Assembly (NCBI GenBank): GCA_016490735.1
Contig: JAEMWC010000961.1
Span: 93,501 to 157,500, forward strand
From: Pachyseris speciosa
Lineage: Eukaryota; Cnidaria; Anthozoa; Scleractinia; Pachyseridae
DNA length: 64,000 bases
Reading direction: 5' to 3'
Numbering within the stretch: the first letter of the stretch is position 1; each line of letters starts with the position of its first letter. The notes under the pieces are model-generated. The model was not told where the DNA came from. It saw only the letters and a list, made by a program, of their open reading frames with translations, and did no database searches. This document shows positions 13,401 through 26,600 of the stretch, in pieces. The translations under genes were made by a program, and so were the position numbers.

Positions 13401-15772
13401 AACTGAAACAACTGAATGCTTAATGTGAATTATGGGTCCTTGAGAAACATTTTCTGAGGCCTGGAAAAATTCTGGAAAGTTTTTTCTGAAAAACGGTACA
13501 GACCCTGTAGAGATGTTCATTGTGAAGTTTTGATAGCTTAAACTGCTTGAAATGTGCATTGACTACACTGTGGATGGGAATCAGCCAATCACAAGAGATC
13601 ACTATCAGATGTTACTTATAGCTAGAGGCTGGAAGGAGAGTTCATTGATGAATGAAGTAGTCATTTTATTGGTAATGTTTAGTCATAAGTATAAAGACCC
13701 CTGCTCCTTTTGTACAGTGTATATCAGTTTTTAATTTAATACTTCAGAGTAAAATGTAAGACTTTATATGAAGGCCATAAACTGCAAGATGCTTTAAAAT
13801 TAATCCTCTGTTTAGTAAATATCTTTAATGCTTTAAGGACACTCTTGAGTGACAAGAGATAGAAATAATCAAATGTCTTCAACAATACATCCTTGTTTGA
13901 ATTTCGATGCTCCATCTTTCAACCCATTCATTTCACCTCATGCATTTGACTACACATGCAATCGTCTTCAACACAGAAAGTCTTGATTCGTTGAGTCCAG
14001 AGAGCCGCTGCCAAGAAGGCTGTATACCATTCGTGTAACAATTCATCTAAATCAGTGGCATTTGAGTCAAATCTCTTGTTTTCAGGATTGTGAAATGCGA
14101 GCATGCCTCTTTAAACTTCAAGACTATTGTCTTCATTCTGGGTTTGTCCTTTACACCTGCACACAATTGATTGACTTGATTCTACTAATGCAGGACACAC
14201 TCTCCTCTCGGGTATGATTCCACTTTGACCAGATTTAACTCGAAATACTAACGATAACAATGTTGCTGTGAAGAACCTTTATAAAAACGTTTGTGAGTTG
14301 TAACAAAAGTCAGAAATATTTCATATTTTGCTGAGTCATAATCAATAATAATGAATACTAACATCTAAACAAAATTGTTAACACCTCTGAGCCTTAATCT
14401 AGAAGTTGTTGTTTGTCTCAATGTCATAATGGTAAAGATGATATTAAACTTTGTTGTATTGCTTCATAATGCTCTCTTTAAAATTGTTGGCATTGTACAT
14501 AAAATTGCTGTAGTGCTTCAGTAAACTTCATAAATTAATAAAACTATTTATTAACAACTTTACGGCTTCTATATAATACACAACAAAGATAACACCACTA
14601 CACAATCTTTGGCGGTAAATATCTTCATCTCACACCAAGTGTGGTAGACCTGTAAGTAATGTGGTAACATATGGTAACTCTTGTCTGTACATTACCGGTA
14701 ATTAATTAACGCACTTGTGTTTATTAAGTCGTAATGTTAACCAAAATTTGGTTGATTGATAACAGTTAAATGGTGCATTTTCTCAATATTGCAGAGTTAT
14801 CAATTTTTGATGGTAAATTACATTCTAGACTCCAATGCATTTTCATTCATGTTGTGTCGTACATACATGTGGACTACATGTACATTACTTCTTCTTTGTA
14901 GAAGGAGAAAAAACCTTCTGATCCTTCTGCAGCTGCTGTTAAACCAGACCAACAGGATATATTTGTAAGTGATAATGTAGCAAATTGCTAATTATAATTT
15001 AAAAGACAGCCCAGTCAAAGTGTGCCGGCAGCCGGCAAATTTGACGCCTACAGTTATTATTTACCCTTTACTTCACACTTGGACTCCACTGTGAGTTCTC
15101 TAGCAGGCAAGGTTTGCTGGCAGTTGCTGCCTACAGTGCTACTCCAGCTATGCTTCCCACTACTACAAAACATTTTGACAGGGCTGAAAGAGGTTCAAAG
15201 TTCTCTTCTTTTAGAAATTTTAGAGCCCCTCTAACCTCCTTTTGGTGTTTTATCTCAGCTCAAGCCGAACCAACTTTAACTCATGTGGCTGATTCAGCAA
15301 TTTTTAAGAGACTTTCTCAGACATACACTGATGGAAAGTCCACTCGGATTAAAAGACACTTTGCTAGCAACATTGAAGCCATTCGTATGTTGCAACACTA
15401 TGGCTTGTAAAAAATGATAAAAACTGATCATATATGGTTTGTTCTCCCTTTGAGGAACTCATTTGATACATCTAAATTTCACATATTTCAGATTCACACA
15501 TGTAAAGCGCACTTGATCATTTTTATGAAAAGTTTCGCTATATAAATTTTCATCATCACAATCACCAGCATCAACACCATCATCTTCATCATCACCACCG
15601 TCACCATCACCACCACTACCACCACCATCATCATCGTCATCATCACCATCATCACCATCACCACCATCACCACCATCACCATCACCATCACCATCACCAT
15701 CATCACCATCACCATCATCACCATCACCATCACCATCACCATCACCATCATTACCACCATCACCATCATCAT

Positions 15773-15804
<32 letters not shown>

Positions 15805-17476
15805 TCATCACCACCACCATCATCATCACCATCATCATCATCATCATCATCATCATTTTCTTAGTAAAGCCCGCCGCAAACGTGTGGAAACAGCTGAGCA
15901 AAATGCCTCGCTAGGCAGATGGCTCAGCCGTATCCTCTCGTGTGCGGCTAAATTTTGGTGAGAAATTCGCCTCGCGAGGCCGTGAGATCAATATCAAACA
16001 TGTTTGATATTTTCCTCACGGCCTCGCGAGGTGAAAATCTCACGAAAACCTCGCCGCACACGAGAAGATATGGCTGAGCTAACTGCCTCGTGAGGCATTT
16101 TGCTCAGCTGTTTCATTAGGTGTGCGGCGGCCTTAAGTGTTCTAGAAATATTTCGTAACTGAAAGAAAGATGGTTTCAGGTTAAGCGCGGTTGTAACCCA
16201 AATAACTTAAAAATCATTATGACAAACTCACTTAAGTTGAATATTGGTTTTCTTTGCCTCCTGCAGAAAAAGGAGCCACAGCCAATGCAGAAGTACCAAG
16301 CAAAGCCAGGTGACAAGGAATTCAAAGAAAACAAGCCAGCTCGGCCGTTATCAGCCGATGAGAGAAACAGACAACCCGCCGTGAAGGTGGCTGGTAGGCC
16401 TGTGTCTGCTGTTGAGGCTAAAAGGGCACCAGCTGCCAATCCCGCTAACTTGGCTTGGGATGCTGCAAAACAGGGCGCAGCGGAGAGGTGAGCATTGTGT
16501 GAGGGAGTTAACGCATGTTTAGGACCACACAAGTTCGAGTTGCAAAATTGTGGGACGCTTTATATAACTAAGGTTTGTATAGAATTATAGTCTGATTTCT
16601 ACTCTGTTTAAGCCGGCACATTTTCCCAAGCCGGGCAGTTTATTCGCCCGATTCCTTTGAAAATGGTTTTGGTGAAGCTTAAAATTGGTCCAACGAAAAT
16701 TGCTTTTCAACATATTTTCGGAATTGGGCGAGTTTTACACCCGCGATTTGCATTCCGATGCCGTTTGATCAGGAAGACGAATTGTGGTGTTTTTAAGGGC
16801 CTGTCTAAACTAGGAAACATTGTTGTGGAAACATTGTCGCGGACGCAAATGTTTCCCAGTTTGGCCGCTCGGGAAACATTGTTGCGGACGCAAATCTTGC
16901 TTCTCGAACGCAAAAAAATTGTTGGACGCAAATTTTGCTTCCGAAACAAATGTTTCCTAGTTTAGCCAGGCCCTAAAATAATTGTTCATTTGATTTGATT
17001 TGATTTATTTTTTATTTATATGATTTACGCAATTCAGATACACATACAACAATTATAAAATTACGGTTTGATCAGGAGAACGGCAAAAGAGAAAAAAACA
17101 CATTTGCCCTATAAATAGAATAACAGTAACAGAAGAAGAGTTATATATAACTCAATTCAAATCTTTATTTTTTTAATTTCCCTTGCGCTGATTGCCCTCT
17201 AGAGAACAGGAAACACAAACTAAAGTTCTGGCTAAACGAGGCAACAATTTGAGCTCTAGCATGTTTCCACAATGTTTCCCTGTTTAGTCACCCGAGGAAA
17301 CATTGCTGTGGCAACAAAAAATGTTTCTGAACGCCCCTCAGAACATTTTTTGTTGCCGCCGCAACAATGTTTCCTCGGGTAGCTAAACGGGGAAACATTG
17401 TGGAAACATGCTAGAGCTCAAATTGTTGCCTCATGATTGTTGCCTCGTTTAGCCAGGGTTTAACCAGGCCTCCCCT

Positions 17477-17519
<43 letters not shown>

Positions 17520-17589
17520 TAAGTCCCTATTGGTGGTGAAAGGGTTAACGAGATAGTTTTTAACCCTTTCACCACCAAAGGCCTCCCCT

Positions 17590-17632
<43 letters not shown>

Positions 17633-20600
17633 TAAGTCCCTACTGGTGGTGAAAGGGTTAAGGTAGGAAATAACTGCGTAATATTCACCAATCTTGTATT
17701 ATTATGTGACTAGGGCCCAAGCTGCTGGGGCGGCTGAAAGAGCTCGTGTATTAGAAGAGTTTTGGAGTAGAAAGAGAGAGGCCCAGAAAAATAAAGCTAG
17801 GGGGCAGGTGAAGTGAATTCTCTTTGATTCTTATTATTTCATGTTAGCCAGTGAAGATATTTTTCTCTAATTCTTGTCTTTTCTGTCGTCAGAATTTTAA
17901 TGCGCTTCCCGATCACTACCCTCCAGGTTGGTGTCAAACTTTTTACTGGTCATGATTTGTGCTGAGTGGAATTTTTCGCTGTGACATTTTGTAATCACTA
18001 TCATAAACATCATTTAAGTTATCGCTTCAGACGAATGACAACAAAACTCAAATAAATGCAACGAACAAATCACAATTTTAAGCAAATGCTTGCAACTTTT
18101 GTGCATCGTTCAAGTCTCGATTGCTTTCGATTTTCTCTTTTCGTTGCGCTGATTGTACGGTTCTTCTGCAGCAAATGTTCCTCGTCAAAAAGATGCCGTT
18201 TCAGCAAAGGACGCACAAGAAAAGGTAGATTAGAAACTGGCGTTGTAGGATGTGTTAGTTTATAGTTTAGACTGTAACACATTTTGTTTTTGAATAGGCT
18301 TAAAAATGGACAAGATCTGGAAAAACCAAGCAACTGGAATAAAGATCCACACGAACAAACTTAAGACGAAAAGAAAGCAACTCGTGAAATAAAATTAATC
18401 ATTTGCGGTACATGGATACTAAGACAAAACTAGTTATACTATGCAACCAAGTGTTGTAGGATTTGATCAAACACGAATTTCGAATTTATTGAACGGTTTC
18501 AAAAGCTTACTGTATATCTATCCATTCTTACATTAATATTTAGATTTTGACTTTTTGGCCTAGAAAATCGGACGTAACTGACCTTAGCCGTGTCTTTACC
18601 AGATATAAAGACTCTCATTAAACATTTATAGTTGTTTGGTGTATTTCCACCATGCATTATTAAGGAGCTTTTTGAAGAAAACTAAAACTCTTTGAATTTG
18701 AATTTGATCAAATTTAGTGATCGCTGATAAACCATCTTCTGATTCAAAGTGCATTTGGTCCTAATTTGTATTTTCTCTTCGTTCGATTCGTTTCATTTAC
18801 TGTTAAATTTAATCTTTTCTTTCAGGATTACCTCGCTCGTTTGGAAGCCATCAGACGTCAGAATTTCCAAGAACGAAAAGAGCTCCAAAGAAGAATGGCT
18901 GGTGTGCGAGCTCCAGTGGCTCCCTCGGTTCAGGTATAAAAACAGCATTGTTGTACTTTCTATGGTTTGTTTTCGCATACGCGAAAACTACCCACGTGTT
19001 TCGCTCCCTATGACTTCTCAGTATGAGGTTTTGTGCATATGTTGTTGTCTTTTGCTATTTTACTCGTGATTTTGCTTTACAGAAGGAGAATGTAATGATT
19101 CCTGGAGATCCACGCTATGATCCTCAAGCAAGGAGAAAGAAAATTGCTGATCTCAAGGTAGTTTAATAACGTGAATTCTGTGATAACAAGAACCATGGTA
19201 ATCGTATGTCTGTCACTTACGACGGTGTCATTCCAAGTCGTAGCAGAAACAAGCAGCTAGTAGTGGCAAGTGCGGAAAATTGTTCCTGTCGCTTGGCATA
19301 ATGGTTCATTTTGGTTTGTCCTTTTTCAAGGCTCAGGCGGAGGAGCGAGCCGCTATGTTACGGGCTCAACTTGAGGAGAGAAAGAAGGCGATTTTGCAGA
19401 GAATCAACCAAGAAGGAAGAGAGAAGCTGGAAAAGGTATGCAACACACTCAAGTTTGATATCCCGTTTTTTAGCATTACAAGAACAGTTTTTCATATGGT
19501 TTTATTAACTCAACTCACACAAAACAGGTTTGAAAGCTTCCGTTTGTTTGTGAACATTAGAAGGGTGTTTCGAAAGGAAAATTGCTTTTGATTAGAGGCT
19601 ATACCTTTTCTGTAGCTGTTTAATGCCCTCTTTGTTTCGATTTCATCCAGACTTTCTTGAATCTCACCAGCGGCTTTACAATAGAATAGTTTTGTGGTAT
19701 TTACTATGAGTGTTAACTCGAGCATAACCTCACGGATTTTCTTTCTCTCTAGGAAAATCTTAAAAAAGATCCAGATAAAAGGTAATCTTGAGTTCAATTT
19801 TTCTTCATGCAGTGTGATAAAATACTTCACCACTCAGTGAAATTTCAACTGATGAAACCAATGTACATGCGGACATACATGCAATGGTGTAGTGTTTAGC
19901 ACGTTGTCCGTCAGATTGCTCAGAATACGATTCGCTCGGAAAACGCAAAATATTTGTTCAAGTTCTTTTGGGCGCGGCCGGCAAGCCTGTGACGTAGCAC
20001 CGGAAGTCAGGTTCAGACACTCGTCCCAGGCTATTTTGTGCGCTAGTCTCAGGTCACCTTCGTCAAGAGTATTCCGTTTTCAGAATGTGTTCTTTTGGAA
20101 AACCGTATTCGACTTCTTTTCTTATTTCTAAACTGGGATAGGAATCACCCGAATGTTCCCCCCCCCCAAAAAAAAATAAAATAAAATGAACAAAAAAAAA
20201 AAAAAAAACACGCGCCCCGAGTTTCTTTACGTCGCACACGAATTAAATGATTTCTTTAAATCAAACTGTTTTAATTTGTGTTCTGAACAGGCCGCTCCCA
20301 GCTCTGGCGAAATACGAGAGGCCCACAGGTATGATTTCACTTGAGTCAGTTTCGTGGTGATGTTTATGTTAACGTGTTTGTTATTCAGCCGATTCATAAG
20401 TTGCTGGTTTTCGTTCAAGTTTATTTTCTGTTGTAGAGCCAGCACCAAAGCCTGCGGTCGCTCCAGTTGGACTTGAGACAGCGTTGAAACAAGTTGGAGC
20501 CACGCAGTTGTTCAGATCGAATTCTGAGGTAAATCATTTACCTGTGAGGTTTCCAGTGTTAGTAATTTCGTGTAGAACTTAGAACAGTAGGAAACCTTGA

Positions 20601-23600
20601 GATCTATTTTTTTCATCCCCGTAGTTATTGTACCATAGTTTATTCTTTGTTCTCAGAGTCGCAGGACTAAAAAATATGTCGCACTTTTTAGCTTGTCTGA
20701 CGATGATTTCTCCATGTTTTGTAGGGTGACCTCCGCAAACTGACAGAGGAAGACAAAAGTGAACCACTGGCACCACCGCGCAAGGCCTGGGGCGATATTC
20801 CGTTCAAACCTCGTATCCTGCCTCTTGAAGTGACTGCCTCTGCCATGGAAGGTAGGAACTCATCACTGCTCACTTAGTTGGGGTTCCTGTGATACGGCAT
20901 TTGTAATGTACTCCTGCCTGAGGCATTAATATTTATTCTGTGATAGATTAGCAGAGGGATTAGTTAGTCGTCCCAAAGTTGTGGCGCTTGGTTCGTTGGT
21001 AAAGACGATAATTGCGTAACCGACAGGCAACTGGTTCAGATTGCGGAATCTGTCAATTAAAGGGAGATCAGAAAATCTTTTTGACAATTCTTTTGAGTAT
21101 TTTCATAGCTCGTTTGTTCCCACTGGAGAGAGAACATGTCCTCTGCTGGGGATTGGCCGATTAAGTGGGGGGGGGGGGGGGGGGGGGCGACTATGTTCCC
21201 ATAACGTTTCCCTGATCAGTGGTATTTCTTTCCCCGACTAGTGAGAAAGAGTGCATTGTCATCCGTTTTTTTCACTTCTTGTATTCCTGCATTTTTCAGC
21301 AACCAGCAGTGATGATGCAGTGTTCAAGCCAGCTATCGAAGCCGCCAGGAAACAGTGGGGCAAACCGCAAGTCACGCAGATTATTTCCGCTTTAGGTAAC
21401 GCAAAACTTCAAACAGCTACAACAACTATAGGCCCTGATGAACCGGATGCTGGAAAGAAACCTCGACTTCCGGTCGTCACGCAACCGTCTGCTAGCGCAG
21501 ACGGCACGCCAATGGGCACGACTGTCACGGTACAAAGTCACACCACTCCACCCCTGTTGGGAGTCACGGTGGTGAAGTCTCCAACTTCGGAGTCACCCAA
21601 AACTATAATTGTAAGAAAAGATAAAGTCGCTGAAAGCAAAAAGGAAGAGGATTCTGAAGCACAGGCTACTATTACGAAATCAGAAAACACAGAAGACCCT
21701 GCGAAAAAAACAGCTGCTTTGGAGACAATCTCTGAAGGAACCAAGGAAGAGGAAAAAGAAGATGGAACTGTAAAAGTGGAAGAGTCTGAGGATTTGAGCG
21801 TAGAAGACTTAGAGGATGTCACTGAGAAGAAAACGGAAGCCGCTTCGGTTGAGAAACCCGCGCCGAAGAGTCCAGTAAAGGCCTGGGGAGAAGTTAAGGC
21901 TAGCACACCAACAGAAGGTAAGTCTCCGTTCTAAACGCGCCATTACAGAAATCTCGCTGATTTGAGGACAAAGAGTTGTAGAAAATGTGCAATAATCTTG
22001 ATCTTGAAACACCAAGATTAACCCTTTCACCACCAAGGGGGACTTCATAGATTTTACTCTGGCTAACGCCAGACGATTTTACTCATCAAAGGGAGACCTT
22101 CGTGGTGAAAGGGTCAAGATAACAAGTGAAGTCTCTGGTGCTCTGTAATAAGCAATTACTCAGAAGCACCGGGGAGGAAGGCCAAAAAAGTTATCCCAAC
22201 TTTCAAGTTGCCTTCCAGTCCGTAAGCAGCCAGATATGCCTCATGGTGAACAATGTGTGGTATTCAGTTCTTTTGTGATTTGAGAGAGTTGGTTATGTGC
22301 TTATCTTATAATGATTATTCGCATCACAAAGCAGGCGTGGTACCAATTGTGCCCTAAATGTGTTTCTTTGATTTAGAATCTTGGGCATATACTAGATGAT
22401 GTCACTGTAAAGTTTTCTTGTTGTTTCAGGCACAACAGAAGAGACGTCTCCGCGAAGTCCCCAGGTGGAGCCTTCATTAGCTGATAGCAGAGCGGCTTAC
22501 CAAGAATTTCTATTAGCGTCACGTAACAAACAGGGCGAAGAGAGCACTAAGGAAGCTTTCTTTGAACGAATTGAAAGAAAAGAGGAACGGGAAGAGAAAG
22601 AAGCCGAGAATCTTGAAGTTCAAGACATATCACTGGATGAATTGTGAGTGCTGAGCGTTGTTTATGGTCGTTTGAGCTCAGAAAACACGAATGTATACGA
22701 GCTATGCTTACCTAGAGTGCTTCTCAGTTAGATCTTAAACAGGGAAAATGCTGAGGAGTCATTTGTATAGCCCATTTATAGTATCAAAACAAAACAAAAA
22801 CAGCAGTAACAACAACAAAACCGTAAAGAACTTTAGCACAGGCAAGGCTCTTCAGTAGCTTTTATTTGAATGATAGCTCGTCCAGATAGAAGTACTTGCA
22901 GGTCAACGCAAATTAAATTAAATCTAAAACACAGCCGGTTGGCAGCATCCGATTCTTCAACGGTGCTAGTGCCCCCGCTACAGAGATGGTGTAACACATA
23001 CAAGGCACTATTCTAAAGCCTCGTTTCACCGGTTATAGTGCTGAGCAAACGGCAAAACAAAGCAAAAGCGCAATGACTTTGCCCAAAGCTACCAAAACCT
23101 TTCTTAAACACTGTAACTTGCATTCCAGATCATTCCACACTGCGGATGGTTCGCTAAACAAGTCCTTACGAGCCGCGGAGCTGGAAACTGGAATTTACGA
23201 CACGAATTTCACTGTAAGTTGTGAATGCAATTTTGCTGTGGTTGCATGACGTCTCTATAAATCTCAACAAGTTTGGAAGATTTAAAAAAGTAAAAGGCAA
23301 CGGATAAATTGTACTTTTTACTTTTCTTTTTACTGTTATTGTAGAGACTTAGGACTTGCTCCCTCCCAAACTTGAGACTGTTGTTTGAAACTGCCTTCCC
23401 TGGACGTGCAGGGAACTCAGCAGTACAATCGGGGAAGGAGGGAGAAGAAGATGGAGGACAAGGGGGGAGTGAAGAGGATCTGGAGGCACAAGAAGATGAT
23501 GGAGATGATGACGAACAGGATGAACTAGATGAAGAGGACATGGAAGATGTAGATGATGATGAAGAAGACGACGAGTTGAATGTTGGAAGGTCAGTGTTAA

Positions 23601-26600
23601 AATTACATAACTATCAAAGCATTCGAGCAAGAGTTAATTGTTTCATCTTTTTTGTTTTTGTTTTTTTTTTTGCCCACAGCGGAGAAGAAGAAAACGAAGA
23701 ATTTGAGGACATGTTGAATTCCATGAGGGATGTACTCGTCAGCACAGGTAAAATTTGTGGCTTTTTAACCATTTTTTCTTTATTCTTAGTACAGTGATAT
23801 GTAGTATTATATTACACAAACTCCGTTCGAAATATATGAGAAAACAACAGGTAGAATCCCACTTATTGTGCTACGAACCACTCTTTAACGCATCTAAAGA
23901 GAAAAATAGACTATACCCCCCAGGGTAGGAAAAAAGCCAGGCATGACGTAGTACCACAACTCCCTGCGGCCCTACATCGCGCCGCTGACACGTGACACTC
24001 CATCTTTCCTGCTGTGCTACGAACACAAGAAAGGTAAGTGAGTTTTGTAACCGCTTATTTTGCACTTTTTACGCCCTTCCACAATTCATTTCGACTCGTT
24101 TTCGAGTCGGCTTTCTATCGGGTAGGTAGTTCCTTTTCTTTCAGGAGTGTATGTTTGACTTTCGCCATGAAAACGTCGAAACGACGTCGCTCACGATCGA
24201 GCTGGGTCTCATTCGAGATCACAACATGATGCTCGCCGAACTGATTCAGAGCGTTTACATTCTGCCAGCCCTCCTAAACGCCCAAGGACTTCTGGTGAAG
24301 ACCAGGCATATCTGTCCACTATTTTGAAGACCTTACAGCAGGTTCAAGACGACGTGAAGTCCACGAACCTCATCGATCGAAGATTGCTGGCAACAAAGCC
24401 TGGCGGCTTTCCCGCCAAAGGTGAACGTGGAATCAGACGCACTTTTTGTGCTGGCATACTCAGATGAGGACCTGATGTCCACCCACGAGGGCTCTGTTAC
24501 GGCTTTTAAGCCACCAACTCAGGCTAATGAGCCACCAACTCGGGCTAATGAGCCACCAACTCGGGCAAATGAGCCACCAACCGGGGTTTTTGAACCCCAC
24601 AGTGAGGCTAATGAGCCTTCCAACGACGATGAGTCAGAGTATCGGGACAAATGAACCCCCAAATGGTGGTGATCTCAGTGATCCAGAATTGCAACACCCT
24701 TCTTGGGAACCAAAAGCGGGTTTTGCCACATGTTTGCAAAAAAAAAAAAAAAAAAAAATCAATAAAGAAATAAAATAAAAACTTCCATCGGAAGTTATCT
24801 TACGATCAAGTAAGTGATATTCTTGACAATTACTCCATTCCGTCGGTGGATTGTTTGTCTTCTTCCACTGAAGTCTCGAAAATATACACAAGAGCGAGAC
24901 AAAGAACTAGCCTTTGTGCAGAGGGCTATGCTGAACATAACAAGCCCCCTATGTTGTTTGCATGATGCATTAACATCTAACAAGGATGTCCCCAAATAAG
25001 ACATCAAAACTATTTTAGAACAATTGCTTTGTTTGCTAGGCTCAGCAAATTACCAATTCTCTACCTTGAGAGGAAAGAAAATTCTTGTGGCCTTAAATAA
25101 AGATAATATTGGCCTAGCTGAGCAGTCTCTTCCCAGCGCTAAGCACATGCTTTTCGGGGATGACTTTCCTTCTATTGCTTCAAAGCAAGCAGACCTATCT
25201 TAAGGCCTTGCTAAGAACTTGGCATCTGCTTTGAATTCACAACCGACTAAGCGCCCTCACCTTGGGACAACGCTTGCTACCAACAGGGACAAGCCCTCAG
25301 GTACTTCCAATAAGTATCAAAGTACCCACTCAAAAAAAAAAAAAAAAAAAAATTTGGGCATTCCTTTCAGGTCTCCAAGCCCGAGGCAAAAGAATCGACG
25401 AATTCATAGACAAGTGGCGGGACATAACCTCCAATCCATAAAAATTCTCAGTATTGTTTTGGGTTACAAGATTACGTTGCAAACCTGTTCCTAGTTCCCA
25501 AAAGTGGTGGAACCTTCAGGCCGGTAAAAGACTTACGTTTTCCGTACAAGTTTTTAGAGAACTCACATTTCAGATGGAGAACATCTCTTCCCTGAGGTCT
25601 CTTTTTCGAAGAGGCAACTCCCTGAAGACCATAGATTTGAAAGGCGCATACCTGTCAGTTCCAGTCCACAAGGACTCTCAGAATTTCCTGGAATTCCTCT
25701 GGAGAAGCAAATGCTACGCCTTTCAAGGCCTCTGTTTTGGCTTAAATACCGTTCCAAGGGTCTTGACCAAACTCTTAAAGTCGGTAGCAGCATGCTTACG
25801 CAAACGGGGAGTTCATATGCTTCTGTATCTCGACGACTTCTTAACCTTGGGTTCTTCTTCCCAGGAGGTACAGAGAAACACAGTTATGGCTGTTACTCTC
25901 TTGGAAAACCTAGGCTTCACAGTAAATCGGGAAAAGTCGTGTTTAATCCCAACCCAAATAATATTGTTCCTGGGTTTTGTAATCGACTCCACTGTAGGAT
26001 CATACATACATTACTTTATTTACCCTCGGATTATAGAGTAGCTTGTGCAGCTAATATCTCCGAGCATTTAACCATCAGATGAGAGAGAGACCACCACACC
26101 GGGAACTACGTCTCCTACTCATTTTTGAACAGTGAGCCTCCCGAAGGAGAAAGTTGTAAAGAGTATTTGCAAGAGGGCGATTTCAACTCCAACTAAACCT
26201 GTGCATCAGCTAGCCAGCCTTCTGGGCACACTAGAGAGTCCTGTCGCCTGGCCGTTTGACAAGCACCCCTTCATTTCAGATACAGATCCAATTGGTCCAT
26301 GCTTACACAGGTCCGAAGAAAACTTCAATGTGACGTTCACACTGGACCACAACCCCATGGAAGAACTCCAGTGGTGGCTGTTGAACATCACTTCTGTGAA
26401 TGGCAGCCCAATCACACCCCCAGATCCGACCTTGCTCATAATGACCAATGCATCCAAGACAGGATGGTTTGCTGTTTGCCAAAGGCATCGCACAAATGGG
26501 CGTTGCACAGAAGACGAAAGCACCTTCACATAAACGTATCAGAGCTCAAGGCTGCCTTCTTGGCCCCAAAGTCTTTTCTAAAGAACCTCTCAAGGTGGTC

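Noticed and set aside
13189..13734. Overlapping plus and minus open frames in NEK1 intron 17
   Set aside because: They have no motif or splice border consistent with NEK1 and no similarity I recognise.
15494..15901. Minus-strand Met/Val-rich open frame of 135 codons
   Set aside because: A by-product of the CAT/CAC triplet array.
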